Assembly (NCBI GenBank): GCA_030429545.1
Contig: JAUIFF010000015.1
Coordinates: 62,001-126,000, forward strand
Direction of reading: 5' to 3'
Origin: Polyangia bacterium
GTDB lineage: Bacteria; Myxococcota_A; Polyangia; Nannocystales; Nannocystaceae
DNA length: 64,000 nucleotides
The first letter of the stretch is position 1. Every line of letters starts with the position of its first letter. A program made the position numbers and the translations under genes. Shown in pieces: positions 51,995 through 60,443 of the stretch. Below the pieces are notes generated by a model. It saw only the letters and a program-made list of their open reading frames with translations, was not told the origin of the DNA and ran no database searches.

Positions 51995-52483
51995 CTAGAA
52001 CAGTCGGACCTCACGAAAATTGTGTATACACTTACCCCGTGGGTCGACAAACCACACAAACGCGCCGCCGCGGCCGGGCGTGTAGGTACATTTGAGTATG
52101 CCCGCCATCGGAAACCCGGGGAAACGGCGGCCGAGCAGGTGGCTCGCCAGGGTCGACATCACCGGCTCGTGGCCGACAAATGCCAGGGTCGTCTCGTCGG
52201 TTTGCTCATCGGCATAGGCTAGGACTGCACCTGTTGTGCCCCCGGCAAGGGGGCGATGTACTGCAATCGCCTGGGTGTGCTGGCAGCCGGCAGCGAGGTG
52301 CTCGGCGGTTTGTACCGCCCGTACCAGCGGGCTTGTGACGATTTGGTCGACCTCACGATCGGGCATCAGGGCAGCAGTTTGGGCAATGGTGGCTCGTCCT
52401 GCGGTCGTCAGCCACCGGTAGTCGTCACCACCGGCAACGCGGGCCGGCACAGCCTCGGCATGGCGAACAAGAATAAGGTGCAT
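51995..52483 (-). CDS. sixA: Phosphohistidine phosphatase SixA-like
   Basis: 162 residues from ATG 52483 (TTG 52489 would overlap the upstream stop). Histidine-phosphatase motif LILVRHAEAVP at the N-terminus, TSPLVRAVQTAEHLA, FVGHEPVMSTLA with the second catalytic His. Length and order match SixA, which removes phosphate from HPt-type histidines in other bacteria. Starts two bases after the PI-PLC-like gene on the same strand, so co-transcription is likely though the two functions are unrelated. Confidence 0.88.
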   Translation of the reverse strand: MHLILVRHAEAVPARVAGGDDYRWLTTAGRATIAQTAALMPDREVDQIVTSPLVRAVQTAEHLAAGCQHTQAIAVHRPLAGGTTGAVLAYADEQTDETTLAFVGHEPVMSTLASHLLGRRFPGFPMAGILKCTYTPGRGGAFVWFVDPRGKCIHNFREVRLF

Positions 52484-52485
52484 AT

Positions 52486-53502
52486 TCAAACTCCGTTGAG
52501 TGCGTCGACAACCTCGACGAGGTCACCCTGTTGAAAGAAGTCAATGCCGATAAAGTTTGGCAGCCGTCCGGTTTGGTCGAGGCAATCCATCGCCCGCCCG
52601 TAGAGGACATCAAACTGGTTGACGACCTGGGCGTCCGGCTCAGACGGCAGGTCCAGCAGGTTGTTGACCCAGTGGTTGATCAAAAACAGATCGTTGTCGA
52701 GCTTGCCGCGGTTGAGTTCGCAGGAGAAGTCGTCGGGGCTCATATGGCTGTAGGGCGTATCCCATATCAGGTCCCAGGCGTGGTGGTACCAACCGGGCGG
52801 CGGTGAGCCGTTTTCGGCGGTCACCAGCAACCGGGTATTGGCCGCGACCATCTCCCCAAGTGTCGGCCACGGCTCCCCATCTGGGTGCGTATACACGTAC
52901 TCTGCGAGCCCCGCCTGCAAAAAGTCGGCCTCGATCGCCGAGGGCTCCACATCGTCTTGGTAGATGATCGTCAGGATTTCGCCGGGGTTTTCGGCGAGGA
53001 AGTCGCGAAGGATTTCGACAACTTCAATATGTGGCTGGTTACCGAGGCCGCAGGGTCCGTGGCACAGGGTTGTCTCGTCGTTAAAGATATAGACATCGAG
53101 CATCATGGCCCGAATACCGGCCTTGAGCTGGTCAGACACGCCCTTTTTGTGGTTGGCGTTGAGGCCATAGCCCTCGCTCGTGGCGGAGTGAGCATTGTGT
53201 GTACAAGCAAAGACAACCTCGTTAAACGGGCGGTCGCACAGCTCCTCGTGGCCGTTGCACTTGAGCGGTTCACCGCCGGTGGTCTCAGACTCGGAGCCGG
53301 TCCCTGAAATCTCGGTGGTGCTCGGGTCGGTTTCGCTTGCGGTTGTCGTTGGTCCCGCAGTGGTGTCGCCCGAGGTCGAGGAGGTTTCGCTACCGCTAGT
53401 GGTCTGCTCGCTCGCCGACGATGTGGAGCTTTGTGGTTGGTCGCCGCAACCTCCTACCAAGAGCACCACAGCACTGGCGCGCGCAATCTTGCGTATCGAC
53501 AT
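52486..53502 (-). CDS. PI-PLC X-domain-like lipoprotein
   Basis: 338 residues from ATG 53502. Lipobox VGGC near residue 19, Ser/Thr linker to about 80. The catalytic domain looks like phosphatidylinositol-phospholipase C-like phosphodiesterases: FNEVVFACTHNAHS (first catalytic His), GIRAMMLDVYIFND, LCHGPCGLG (second His), FLAENPGEILTIIYQDD, TRLLVTAENG. Such secreted enzymes cleave phospholipid head groups, and relatives serve predation or virulence. Whether it acts on host or prey membranes is inference. Confidence 0.82.
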   Translation of the reverse strand: MSIRKIARASAVVLLVGGCGDQPQSSTSSASEQTTSGSETSSTSGDTTAGPTTTASETDPSTTEISGTGSESETTGGEPLKCNGHEELCDRPFNEVVFACTHNAHSATSEGYGLNANHKKGVSDQLKAGIRAMMLDVYIFNDETTLCHGPCGLGNQPHIEVVEILRDFLAENPGEILTIIYQDDVEPSAIEADFLQAGLAEYVYTHPDGEPWPTLGEMVAANTRLLVTAENGSPPPGWYHHAWDLIWDTPYSHMSPDDFSCELNRGKLDNDLFLINHWVNNLLDLPSEPDAQVVNQFDVLYGRAMDCLDQTGRLPNFIGIDFFQQGDLVEVVDALNGV

Positions 53503-53653
53503 CTCGAGTGAGCCTATCAGGCCGTCGCGTTTGTTGCGGGCTCGCGCCACAGTTTTGTGGTCGACCGCTTCGCGTCGCTGAGACCATGGCGAAGAGTACA
53601 GGTGTTACCTGCGTCGGCAGACTGTGCGCCGATGCCTGAGCAAGGTTTTGCGC

Positions 53654-55063
53654 TCACTGGCGCTGCAACAACGCCAAAACCTCGGTTGCTGCCCGCTCGC
53701 CGCTTTCAAGGGCCCCCTCCATGTAGCCGCACCATTGCATCGCTGTTTCGGTGCCAGCCCAAAATAGCCGTCCAACCGGCTGGCGCAGTGCCGGGGCGAA
53801 GTGCCGGAAGTTTCCTGCCCCCATCACGCCGACAGGGCAACCCTGGGCCCAGGGGTCGGCCGACCAATTTTTTTCGATGTATCCGTTTGGATCGGCCGCC
53901 TGTGGCCCGAGGCAGCGGACGAGTTCTTGCACAACCATGTCGCGCCGCGCTTGCGCCCCGACGGCCGCGAATTCACGGGCTGCGTCACCGCCAATAAATG
54001 CAACAAGGGCAGGGGTTTGCCCGCTGTCGTCGGTGTTGTCGCAAACGAAACAAAGCGGGCCGTGTGTACTGACAACCTCGCCACTAAATCCCGCTTCGCG
54101 CCACCAGGCCCGGGAATAGGTGATGATACATTTAATTAGGGATCCCTGGGGCATCCGCTGGTTGAGCTGCGCGCGGACGGCCGGCAGGGACGGGTCAAAC
54201 GCGATCCGGGCAGTCAGGGCAGGGGGGACCGCCACGATGCAGGCGCGAGCTTCGTGTACACCGGCGGTCGAGGTCACAACCACACGCTCGGCGGTTTGGT
54301 CGATGGCCTGCACCGGCGCACCCACAACGACCGAACCTTCGGGAAGCTGTGCCGCCAATCCCTGTGCGAGTTGCTGCGTTCCGCCGACAACTCGCTGTTC
54401 TTGTGCGCCCTCAGGAATTTCGGTGAGGGCCAGTAGCCCGCCACCACTTTGTATATAAAACAAAAAGTAGAGCAGCGAAATTTCGCTGGGCTCGGTGCCA
54501 AACACGACCCGAGTCAGAGCGTCGATAAGGCCGCGAACCGTCGGGTTGTGGAGGTTTCGACGTTTCCACGCCTCGAGCGAAACGCCGTCGAACATGCGTG
54601 CTCGGTCCTCGGCCCACGGGGTTGCCAACGGGACCTGTTGGCGAAGCCGGTCGAGGTGATTGAGCGCGCCATGGAGCTCGAGCAGCGCGAGCGGGGAGAC
54701 TCTAGGGATCGAGCTGCGGTAGTGCGACAGCCGACCGCGGTCATCGAGACACTTGCGCCCCGTGTGAAAGGTTTGAAACGTCAAAAGCCCGAACTCGTTG
54801 ATCAACTTGAGCACGCGGTGCTGCGTCGGGCCTACCCACTGCCCACCGAGATCAACCGGTGTCTTTGTAGGTACACCAAGTTGGTTGGCCGCCGGTTCGT
54901 TGTCGACATCGCCGGTGATGGTGCAGGTACGCCCACCGACACGCTCGCGGGCCTCCAAGACCCGCACGCGCAACCCCGCCGAATCCAGAACTCGCGCAGC
55001 CATGAGCCCTGCGAGGCCGGCTCCGACGATCGTGACATCTTGCTCGCCCATGACGAAAGACAT
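53654..55063 (-). CDS. Flavin-containing amine oxidase
   Basis: 469 residues from ATG 55063 (55051 also possible). FAD-binding Rossmann VTIVGAGLAGLMAARVL, the second FAD motif LEARERVGGRT, then DLGGQWVGPTQHR. The C-terminal FAD motif reads RLFWAGTETAMQWCGYMEGALESGERAA, typical of monoamine/polyamine oxidases. Mid-protein is IPEGAQEQRVVGGTQQLAQGLA. The substrate is unknown. No signal peptide, so cytosolic. A terminator of the neighbouring lipoprotein gene lies upstream. Confidence 0.93.
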   Translation of the reverse strand: MSFVMGEQDVTIVGAGLAGLMAARVLDSAGLRVRVLEARERVGGRTCTITGDVDNEPAANQLGVPTKTPVDLGGQWVGPTQHRVLKLINEFGLLTFQTFHTGRKCLDDRGRLSHYRSSIPRVSPLALLELHGALNHLDRLRQQVPLATPWAEDRARMFDGVSLEAWKRRNLHNPTVRGLIDALTRVVFGTEPSEISLLYFLFYIQSGGGLLALTEIPEGAQEQRVVGGTQQLAQGLAAQLPEGSVVVGAPVQAIDQTAERVVVTSTAGVHEARACIVAVPPALTARIAFDPSLPAVRAQLNQRMPQGSLIKCIITYSRAWWREAGFSGEVVSTHGPLCFVCDNTDDSGQTPALVAFIGGDAAREFAAVGAQARRDMVVQELVRCLGPQAADPNGYIEKNWSADPWAQGCPVGVMGAGNFRHFAPALRQPVGRLFWAGTETAMQWCGYMEGALESGERAATEVLALLQRQ

Positions 55064-55130
55064 ACCAGAAATTTGCGAATGGCGGGTTCGCAGGCTGTTA
55101 TCAGCGTGCACTGGAAAATTGCGCATACAC

Positions 55131-55160
55131 AAAAAAGCCGCACAGAGGGTGCGGCTTTGT
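55131..55160 (-). terminator. Rho-independent terminator of the propeller lipoprotein
   Basis: AGCCGCAC-loop-GTGCGGCT hairpin preceded on the plus strand by AAAAAA, giving a T-run on the minus strand. It follows the stop at 55177 in the leftward direction and precedes the amine oxidase gene. Confidence 0.82.
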
Positions 55161-55176
55161 CGGAGCTTTGGGTGTC

Positions 55177-56757
55177 CTATTGGGGAATGGTTTGCTGCTT
55201 GAGGGCAACCCCGGTCATGTCCGAATAGGTGTATGGGGAGACCAACCCGGTGACGGTTGAGACAACCTCGTAGGTGTCGGGGTCGACCTTGAACGCGATG
55301 TTGCCCTTGTCGACAACCCAGACATAGCCCTGGTAGTCAATGCTGACGCCCCACGGGTTGCTGCAACCGGGTAGTGGAATGTTGTTGTTGACGTAGGTCT
55401 TTGTCTCGACATCGAGGTGAACGAGGCGACAGCCGTTGCTGCCCGCACCCCAGACATTGCCGTCGGCGTCGGCCATGATGCCGTTGACCCGGGTTCCCCC
55501 AGAGTTGGGCAGGGTGGTCCAAATGTTCGACTCGTGATCCCAGTGGTAGACGCCTTCGCCAAAACACGCGCCCGACCAGATGTCGCCGTTGGTGTCGAGG
55601 GTCATGCCGTACTTGCACCCGTTGGGGTTGCCCAAGTCTGTCAGTTGCATGGTCTCAAAGTCGATCTTGATGGTTGGTGCCTGGTTGAGGCCGGTGACGT
55701 AGAAGTTGCCATCGGCATCGACCGCACCGCCATAGGGGCTGTAGCCCGACCACGGGTAGGTTGTTTCATCGAGCGTGGTTCCGTCATTGCCATCGATCTT
55801 GAGGAACCGGGCCGTGCCGCCGTCGAGCCAGGCAACCCACAGTACGGGATCGGGGTATTCGCAGGTCACGGGGTCCTGTTGGCCCGCGACCCAGGCAGTC
55901 GCCCGTGGACCAAACCCATAGCCCGCCGATGCAATCGGCTTGCGCCAAACTACGCACTCATCGCTACCGAGCGGGAGAATGTCGTTGGGCCCGGTCGAGG
56001 TCTCGATCATGCCGTTGTTATTTGCGTCTACACAGTTTTCCTCTTCGGCGGCGATTTTGGTCACCCCACCCGGGTGGCGGCTCGAAACGGCGACATCGCC
56101 AAACAGGTTGACCGAGGTGCGCGAGGGTTGGGCTCCCTCGACGTAGTAGCGGCCGACCTCGATCGCCGTTTCTGTTTCGATCTTTGAGACCGTGCCCTGG
56201 CCCGAGTTGGCGATCCAGATGTAACTGAGTGCCTCGTCCTGATTGCCACCCTGCTGGTCGCAGGGCACGAGTTCGCAGGCGTTGGAGCAGGCGTTGTCAT
56301 CAATAGGATCGCCGTCGTCGCATTCCTCGCCGGGGTCGACATTGCCGTCACCACAAAAAGGTCCGGGGTCGGTCGTACTCGTTGGATCGGTGGGGTCGGT
56401 GGTCGAGGGGTCGGTGGTCGAGGGGTCGGTGGTGGTGGTCGGATCAGTCGTGTTCGGGCCCGTCGTCGGGTCGGTTGTCGAGGGATCAGTGGTCGAGGGG
56501 TCGGTGGTCGAGGGATCGGTCGTTGGCCCCTCCGTGGTGTCCGTTCCAACCTCCGACTCTCCGCCGGTTGGGTTCGACGTTTCGCTCGCGCTTTGCGACT
56601 CACCCCCTGATTCGGTTGTATCTACAGTTGTTCCGGCGGTCAGTGATTCCCCGGCAGTGGCTGAACCATCGGTCTCTCCTTCACCTCCACCGCCACAGGC
56701 CGATATGACGAAAGGGACACAAACAGCAAAACAATAGGTGAGCGTGCGCGACGACAT
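55177..56757 (-). CDS. Lipoprotein with TTDPS linker and Vgb/NHL-like propeller
   Basis: 526 residues from ATG 56757. Lipobox ISAC21, Thr/Ser-rich linker with TTDPS units, then the Cys-rich repeat CGDGNVDPGEECDDGD. The C-terminal 350 residues are propeller-like: YIWIANSGQGTVSKIET, GRYYVEGAQPSRTSVNLFG, GYSPYGGAVDADGNFYVTG, YGMTLDTNGDIWSGACFG, GIMADADGNVWGAGSNGC, PWGVSIDYQGYVWVVDKGN. This resembles virginiamycin B lyase/streptogramin-lyase and NHL propellers, though catalytic identity is not implied. A surface location is likely. Confidence 0.83.
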   Translation of the reverse strand: MSSRTLTYCFAVCVPFVISACGGGGEGETDGSATAGESLTAGTTVDTTESGGESQSASETSNPTGGESEVGTDTTEGPTTDPSTTDPSTTDPSTTDPTTGPNTTDPTTTTDPSTTDPSTTDPTDPTSTTDPGPFCGDGNVDPGEECDDGDPIDDNACSNACELVPCDQQGGNQDEALSYIWIANSGQGTVSKIETETAIEVGRYYVEGAQPSRTSVNLFGDVAVSSRHPGGVTKIAAEEENCVDANNNGMIETSTGPNDILPLGSDECVVWRKPIASAGYGFGPRATAWVAGQQDPVTCEYPDPVLWVAWLDGGTARFLKIDGNDGTTLDETTYPWSGYSPYGGAVDADGNFYVTGLNQAPTIKIDFETMQLTDLGNPNGCKYGMTLDTNGDIWSGACFGEGVYHWDHESNIWTTLPNSGGTRVNGIMADADGNVWGAGSNGCRLVHLDVETKTYVNNNIPLPGCSNPWGVSIDYQGYVWVVDKGNIAFKVDPDTYEVVSTVTGLVSPYTYSDMTGVALKQQTIPQ

Positions 56758-56988
56758 GGGGGTAGTTGACCGATTTTTTGCAGTTTGCGCAAGGAGTGAG
56801 TCGCCGGCCTGTGAGCAGGTTTGGCCGGCGCTGTTTTCAACTTTTGTGTTCCGGCGCGGGGTTACCGATGCCGATGTGGTGAATCTCGCACGGGTAGAAG
56901 AAAGTTTCATCGGGCACAAACAAGCAATCGTGCGTGGTCTCCCGTCGATGCTCTAGCGCGGCCCGTCAACCCTGCTAGGGTGCGCCGG

Positions 56989-58377
56989 ATGCAGCAGCAC
57001 GAACAGGCAGGTTCGGCGACCGCCGACTTTGGTCTCCGCACACTTTTGGTGTTGGCGTGGCCGGTCGTTGTTGCCCGTTCCACCCAGGCCGTGATCGGGT
57101 TTTGTGATGCCTTGATGACCGCACCACTCGGTGAGGCCGCGATGGCAGCAACGACCACCGGAGCGATGAATGCGTTCTCGTTGATCATCCTGCCGATGGG
57201 GACGGTGTTCATTGTCCAGAGCATGGCTTCGCAGTTCAAGGGTAAGGGGAATTATGCCGCTGCCCGCCGCTACGCCTACTACGGCCTGATTCTCACGCTC
57301 ATCACCGGCTTGCTTGCAGTTGTGGCGACAGACGCTGTCGGCCCGGTGTTGGGGTTGCTCGACCTCGAACCACTTGTGCATACACTTATGACGGATTACC
57401 TGGTGATCCGACTGTTTGCGATCACCCCGTTGCTAGGCATTGAAGTGCTCGGTAACTGGTACGGTGGCCTCGGCAAAACCTGGATTCACATGGTCTCTGG
57501 GTTGGTGGCCATGGTCTTCAATATCTTCTTTAACTGGTTGCTGATTCAGGGCAACTGGGGGGCCCCCGCACTTGGAGTTGAGGGGGCGGCCTATGCCAGT
57601 GCGATCGCCAGTTGGGTGAGCTTTTTTGGTTTGATCGTGATTTTTGCCGGGCAGCGATTTGTCCCGCAAAAAGTCACGGGGCCAGTCAAGTTGCGTATGC
57701 ATGAGTTTTGGCGAATGCTGCGATTTGGCGTACCCAACGGGATCAACTGGTTTTTCGAGTTTGCCGCGTTCACCCTGTTTATCAATATTATCGTGGCTGA
57801 CCTCGGGACGACCGTGTTGGCGGCGATGATGGCTGTGATGGCGATCAACTCGGTTTCGTTTATGCCCGCCTTTGGCCTCTCGTCGTCTGGCGCTATCTTG
57901 GTGGGTCAGGCGATAGGTTCGGGAATGGCCGACCAGGTCCGCGGTATCGTGCGGCGCACGGCCCTTGTGACGATGGTCTGGCAAGGAGTTGTTGGCCTGA
58001 TTTACCTGGCCATTCCCGGGTTGTTGATGGCCCTGTTTGCCCCTCCCGGTGAGCAGACAACCGAGTTGCTCGAGATCGGCACCGTGCTGTTGATGATCAG
58101 CGTGGCGTGGCAGGTCTTTGATGCCGTGGGCATGAGTGTGGGCGAGGCCCTGCGCGGCGCCGGGGATACTGCGTGGCCAATGTGGGCACGCCTGGCCGTC
58201 GCCTGGTTTGTATTTATGCCAGTGAGCTACTGGACCGTTTCACTGCGGGGTGGGGGCCACGTCGCGGCGATGTTGTGCGTGGTGGGCTACCTCGCGCTGC
58301 TTTCGGTCCTGCTGGGGTACCGGTTTTTGTCGGGCGCGTGGCGCAAGATCGACCTCACCGGGACCGCGCCGAGCTAG
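56989..58377 (+). CDS. MATE-family efflux transporter
   Basis: 462 residues from ATG 56989. The upstream open frame to 56821 is not supported. Twelve hydrophobic helices with MATE features: FGLRTLLVLAWPVVVARSTQAVIGFCDALM, the GTVFIVQSMASQFKGKGN loop and the second-half repeat MLRFGVPNGINWFFE with GAILVGQAIGSGMADQ. Exports drugs, flavins or other metabolites with Na+ or H+. The substrate is unknown. Stands alone. Confidence 0.93.
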   Translation: MQQHEQAGSATADFGLRTLLVLAWPVVVARSTQAVIGFCDALMTAPLGEAAMAATTTGAMNAFSLIILPMGTVFIVQSMASQFKGKGNYAAARRYAYYGLILTLITGLLAVVATDAVGPVLGLLDLEPLVHTLMTDYLVIRLFAITPLLGIEVLGNWYGGLGKTWIHMVSGLVAMVFNIFFNWLLIQGNWGAPALGVEGAAYASAIASWVSFFGLIVIFAGQRFVPQKVTGPVKLRMHEFWRMLRFGVPNGINWFFEFAAFTLFINIIVADLGTTVLAAMMAVMAINSVSFMPAFGLSSSGAILVGQAIGSGMADQVRGIVRRTALVTMVWQGVVGLIYLAIPGLLMALFAPPGEQTTELLEIGTVLLMISVAWQVFDAVGMSVGEALRGAGDTAWPMWARLAVAWFVFMPVSYWTVSLRGGGHVAAMLCVVGYLALLSVLLGYRFLSGAWRKIDLTGTAPS

Positions 58378-58419
58378 ACGTTGCGACCCGGTGTATGCGC
58401 AATCAAGTTGCCAGTTGGG

Positions 58420-58911
58420 CTAGGTGCTACCGGGCGGGGGCAGCAGCTCGCCCGGGCTCAGGTCGAACGTAAACGGGTGGGTCACTGGCTTGGCCGCGCC
58501 GGTGTCGTCAAACTTCCACCCGCGGACGTCGGCATCGATGCACTTGTTGAGGGCCTCGTCGTTGAGCGTACTACCCTCGGTAAACTTGAAGTCCGTCACC
58601 GCACCGTCGCCGTCGATTGTGAACTCGACATTGACCTTGCCGTAGGGCGGCTTTTTTTGTTGGCCGACGGTGCTGTTGAAGCAGTCGATGACCGTGTGGG
58701 TGCGGTAGTCGGCGGTCTCTTGAAAGTCCTCAAAGGCCAGAGGTTCGGCCGCCTCGTCGGCGTCGTCGTCGTCCCCATCGCCGGCGTCGTCGTTGCTTTG
58801 TTCTGCGGTTGTCTGCTCGTCGGTCGGGGGAGTCGATTCCTCAACTTTTTTGCAGGCGAGCAGGGTTGCGAGGGGGATGACAAGAATTCCAGCCAGCGCT
58901 CGAAAAAGCAT
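58420..58911 (-). CDS. Lipoprotein with AgmX/PglI C-terminal domain
   Basis: 163 residues. Lipobox LLAC20, acidic Asp/Glu-rich linker (DDAGDGDDDDADE). The last 100 residues match the AgmX/PglI C-terminal pattern: VIDCFNSTVGQ, GKVNVEFTIDGDGAVTDFKF, STLNDEALNKCIDADVRGWKFD, VTHPFTFDL. The domain is found in myxobacterial proteins including gliding-associated AgmX. It resembles a TonB C-terminal fold and likely mediates protein-protein contact in the periplasm. Two conserved Cys can pair. Confidence 0.82.
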   Translation of the reverse strand: MLFRALAGILVIPLATLLACKKVEESTPPTDEQTTAEQSNDDAGDGDDDDADEAAEPLAFEDFQETADYRTHTVIDCFNSTVGQQKKPPYGKVNVEFTIDGDGAVTDFKFTEGSTLNDEALNKCIDADVRGWKFDDTGAAKPVTHPFTFDLSPGELLPPPGST

Positions 58912-58952
58912 GGCCCAGAGCCTACCACAGGTTATCTAGGGGGCCGGGCAGA

Positions 58953-60374
58953 CTATGCCGACGATGCCGGTGCCCACACCCCGTGAAATGTTGTAGGTAC
59001 ATGGTGATCAAACCACAACCGGGCGACCGGTCCATCCTCGAAGCTTTCGGCGGCAAACACTGCCCAGTAGCTGGTTCGCGATGCCGGGTCGAACACGAGG
59101 CTGAGGACATGGCCATCGCGTGGATTGGGTTGTTGCTCATTTGCACGGGGAACAAACACGGGCTCGGAGGTGCGTTGGCCGTCGGCAAATTGGAAGCGAC
59201 GCTGGTGACCCGAAGCGATATCTAGACATACGAGTTGGTCGGCATCGGGGGCATCGCCGACCGGGTTTTCGGATTGGGAGACCATCCACACGTGGCTGTG
59301 TTCTCGCCCCTGTTGTGCCGGGTGTAGGCGGGGGAATTCGCAGCGTTTGGCCAGGGGTTCGCTGCGGTAGGCCATGGTGCTTGGGGTAATTGTTGCACGT
59401 ACATATGATGTGTCGAGGTCAACCTCCTCGACTCCGAGCCCCGATAGCACGTCGAAATTTTTGTAGCGAACGAAGTCGACGACGATGTCGTCGCCAACAT
59501 CGAAGGCGTTGGCAAAGTGAAACTGAAAAAACGGGTCGGTGTGAAACCGAACCGTGCGCTCAGGCTCATCGATCGGCACGACTATCACCTCGGTACCCTC
59601 GCGCGGGTCCCAGCGAAAGAGCTTCTCAAACGGTGGGATCGACAGCATGGCGCGCAGCGGGTTGACCTTGACCGGCGAGACCAAAAACACCAGGTAACGC
59701 TCGCTGGCGATAAAATCGTGGAGCATCACCGGATACTTGAGCGGGACACTGTGGAGCAGCCGGGCGCGTCCAGATGCGGGAAGTTCGTAGATGTCGAGGA
59801 GTGTTTGCCGGCCGTAACGCAGACCAAAATTGTAGATGGCCCGGCGGGCAGGTACTTCGTGCGGGTGGGCAGAGAAGGCCGCCGTCACGGCTCCAAGGTC
59901 GGTTTCGCCGATCGTGGCGAGGTCGGCCTGGGAGATTTCGATCGGCAGTGCAGCCTCCATCAGGGCGTAGAGCTTGTCTTGCCAGACAACAACACTTGTA
60001 TTGCCAGTGTTTTTGAGTTTCTTTTGGAAATTGGCGGCGACCCGGCGCCACCACGGTGCATTGAAGCCATACAGGGGTTTTTGTGCGAGCCGCTCCTGGC
60101 GAAGCCCCTCACCAACTACAACGCGATGGGCCCCAAGGGCCTGGCCGTGCTCGAGGCGTAGGGCACACACGGCACCATCACCCTCAAACAGGTGAGAGTA
60201 GGGATGGCCAAAACACTCATACAACCCAGGCCCGTTGCGGTACAGGGTGCCGGCTAGTTCCTCGGGAATGTCACCTTCGACCCGCAGGGGTTCAAACCCG
60301 TGTTCTCGGGTGAGACTTTGGCGGAGCAACGACGCAGGCTTGGGCGGGGTGGACCGGGAAAACAACTTTGGCAC
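58953..60374 (-). CDS. Carotenoid cleavage oxygenase (RPE65 family)
   Basis: 473 residues. Landmarks: LAGTLYRNGPGLYE near the N-terminus, HPYSHLFEGDGAVCALRL, then four His that ligand non-haem iron (AAFSAHPHEV, YPVMLHDFI, FQFHFANAF and TFHGVW at the C-terminus). This family cleaves carotenoids or stilbene-type double bonds with O2. The product here is unknown; retinoid or apocarotenoid formation is typical. Two TGYANNTRCA sites (58992, 59394) are inside it. No carotenoid synthesis gene is in the window. Confidence 0.92.
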   Translation of the reverse strand: MPKLFSRSTPPKPASLLRQSLTREHGFEPLRVEGDIPEELAGTLYRNGPGLYECFGHPYSHLFEGDGAVCALRLEHGQALGAHRVVVGEGLRQERLAQKPLYGFNAPWWRRVAANFQKKLKNTGNTSVVVWQDKLYALMEAALPIEISQADLATIGETDLGAVTAAFSAHPHEVPARRAIYNFGLRYGRQTLLDIYELPASGRARLLHSVPLKYPVMLHDFIASERYLVFLVSPVKVNPLRAMLSIPPFEKLFRWDPREGTEVIVVPIDEPERTVRFHTDPFFQFHFANAFDVGDDIVVDFVRYKNFDVLSGLGVEEVDLDTSYVRATITPSTMAYRSEPLAKRCEFPRLHPAQQGREHSHVWMVSQSENPVGDAPDADQLVCLDIASGHQRRFQFADGQRTSEPVFVPRANEQQPNPRDGHVLSLVFDPASRTSYWAVFAAESFEDGPVARLWFDHHVPTTFHGVWAPASSA

Positions 60375-60443
60375 AGCAACCTCGGCCCATCTTGACGGGA
60401 GCTGCGTACCGAAGCAAGTGTTTGTCGGCCCGGCGGCGAGTTG

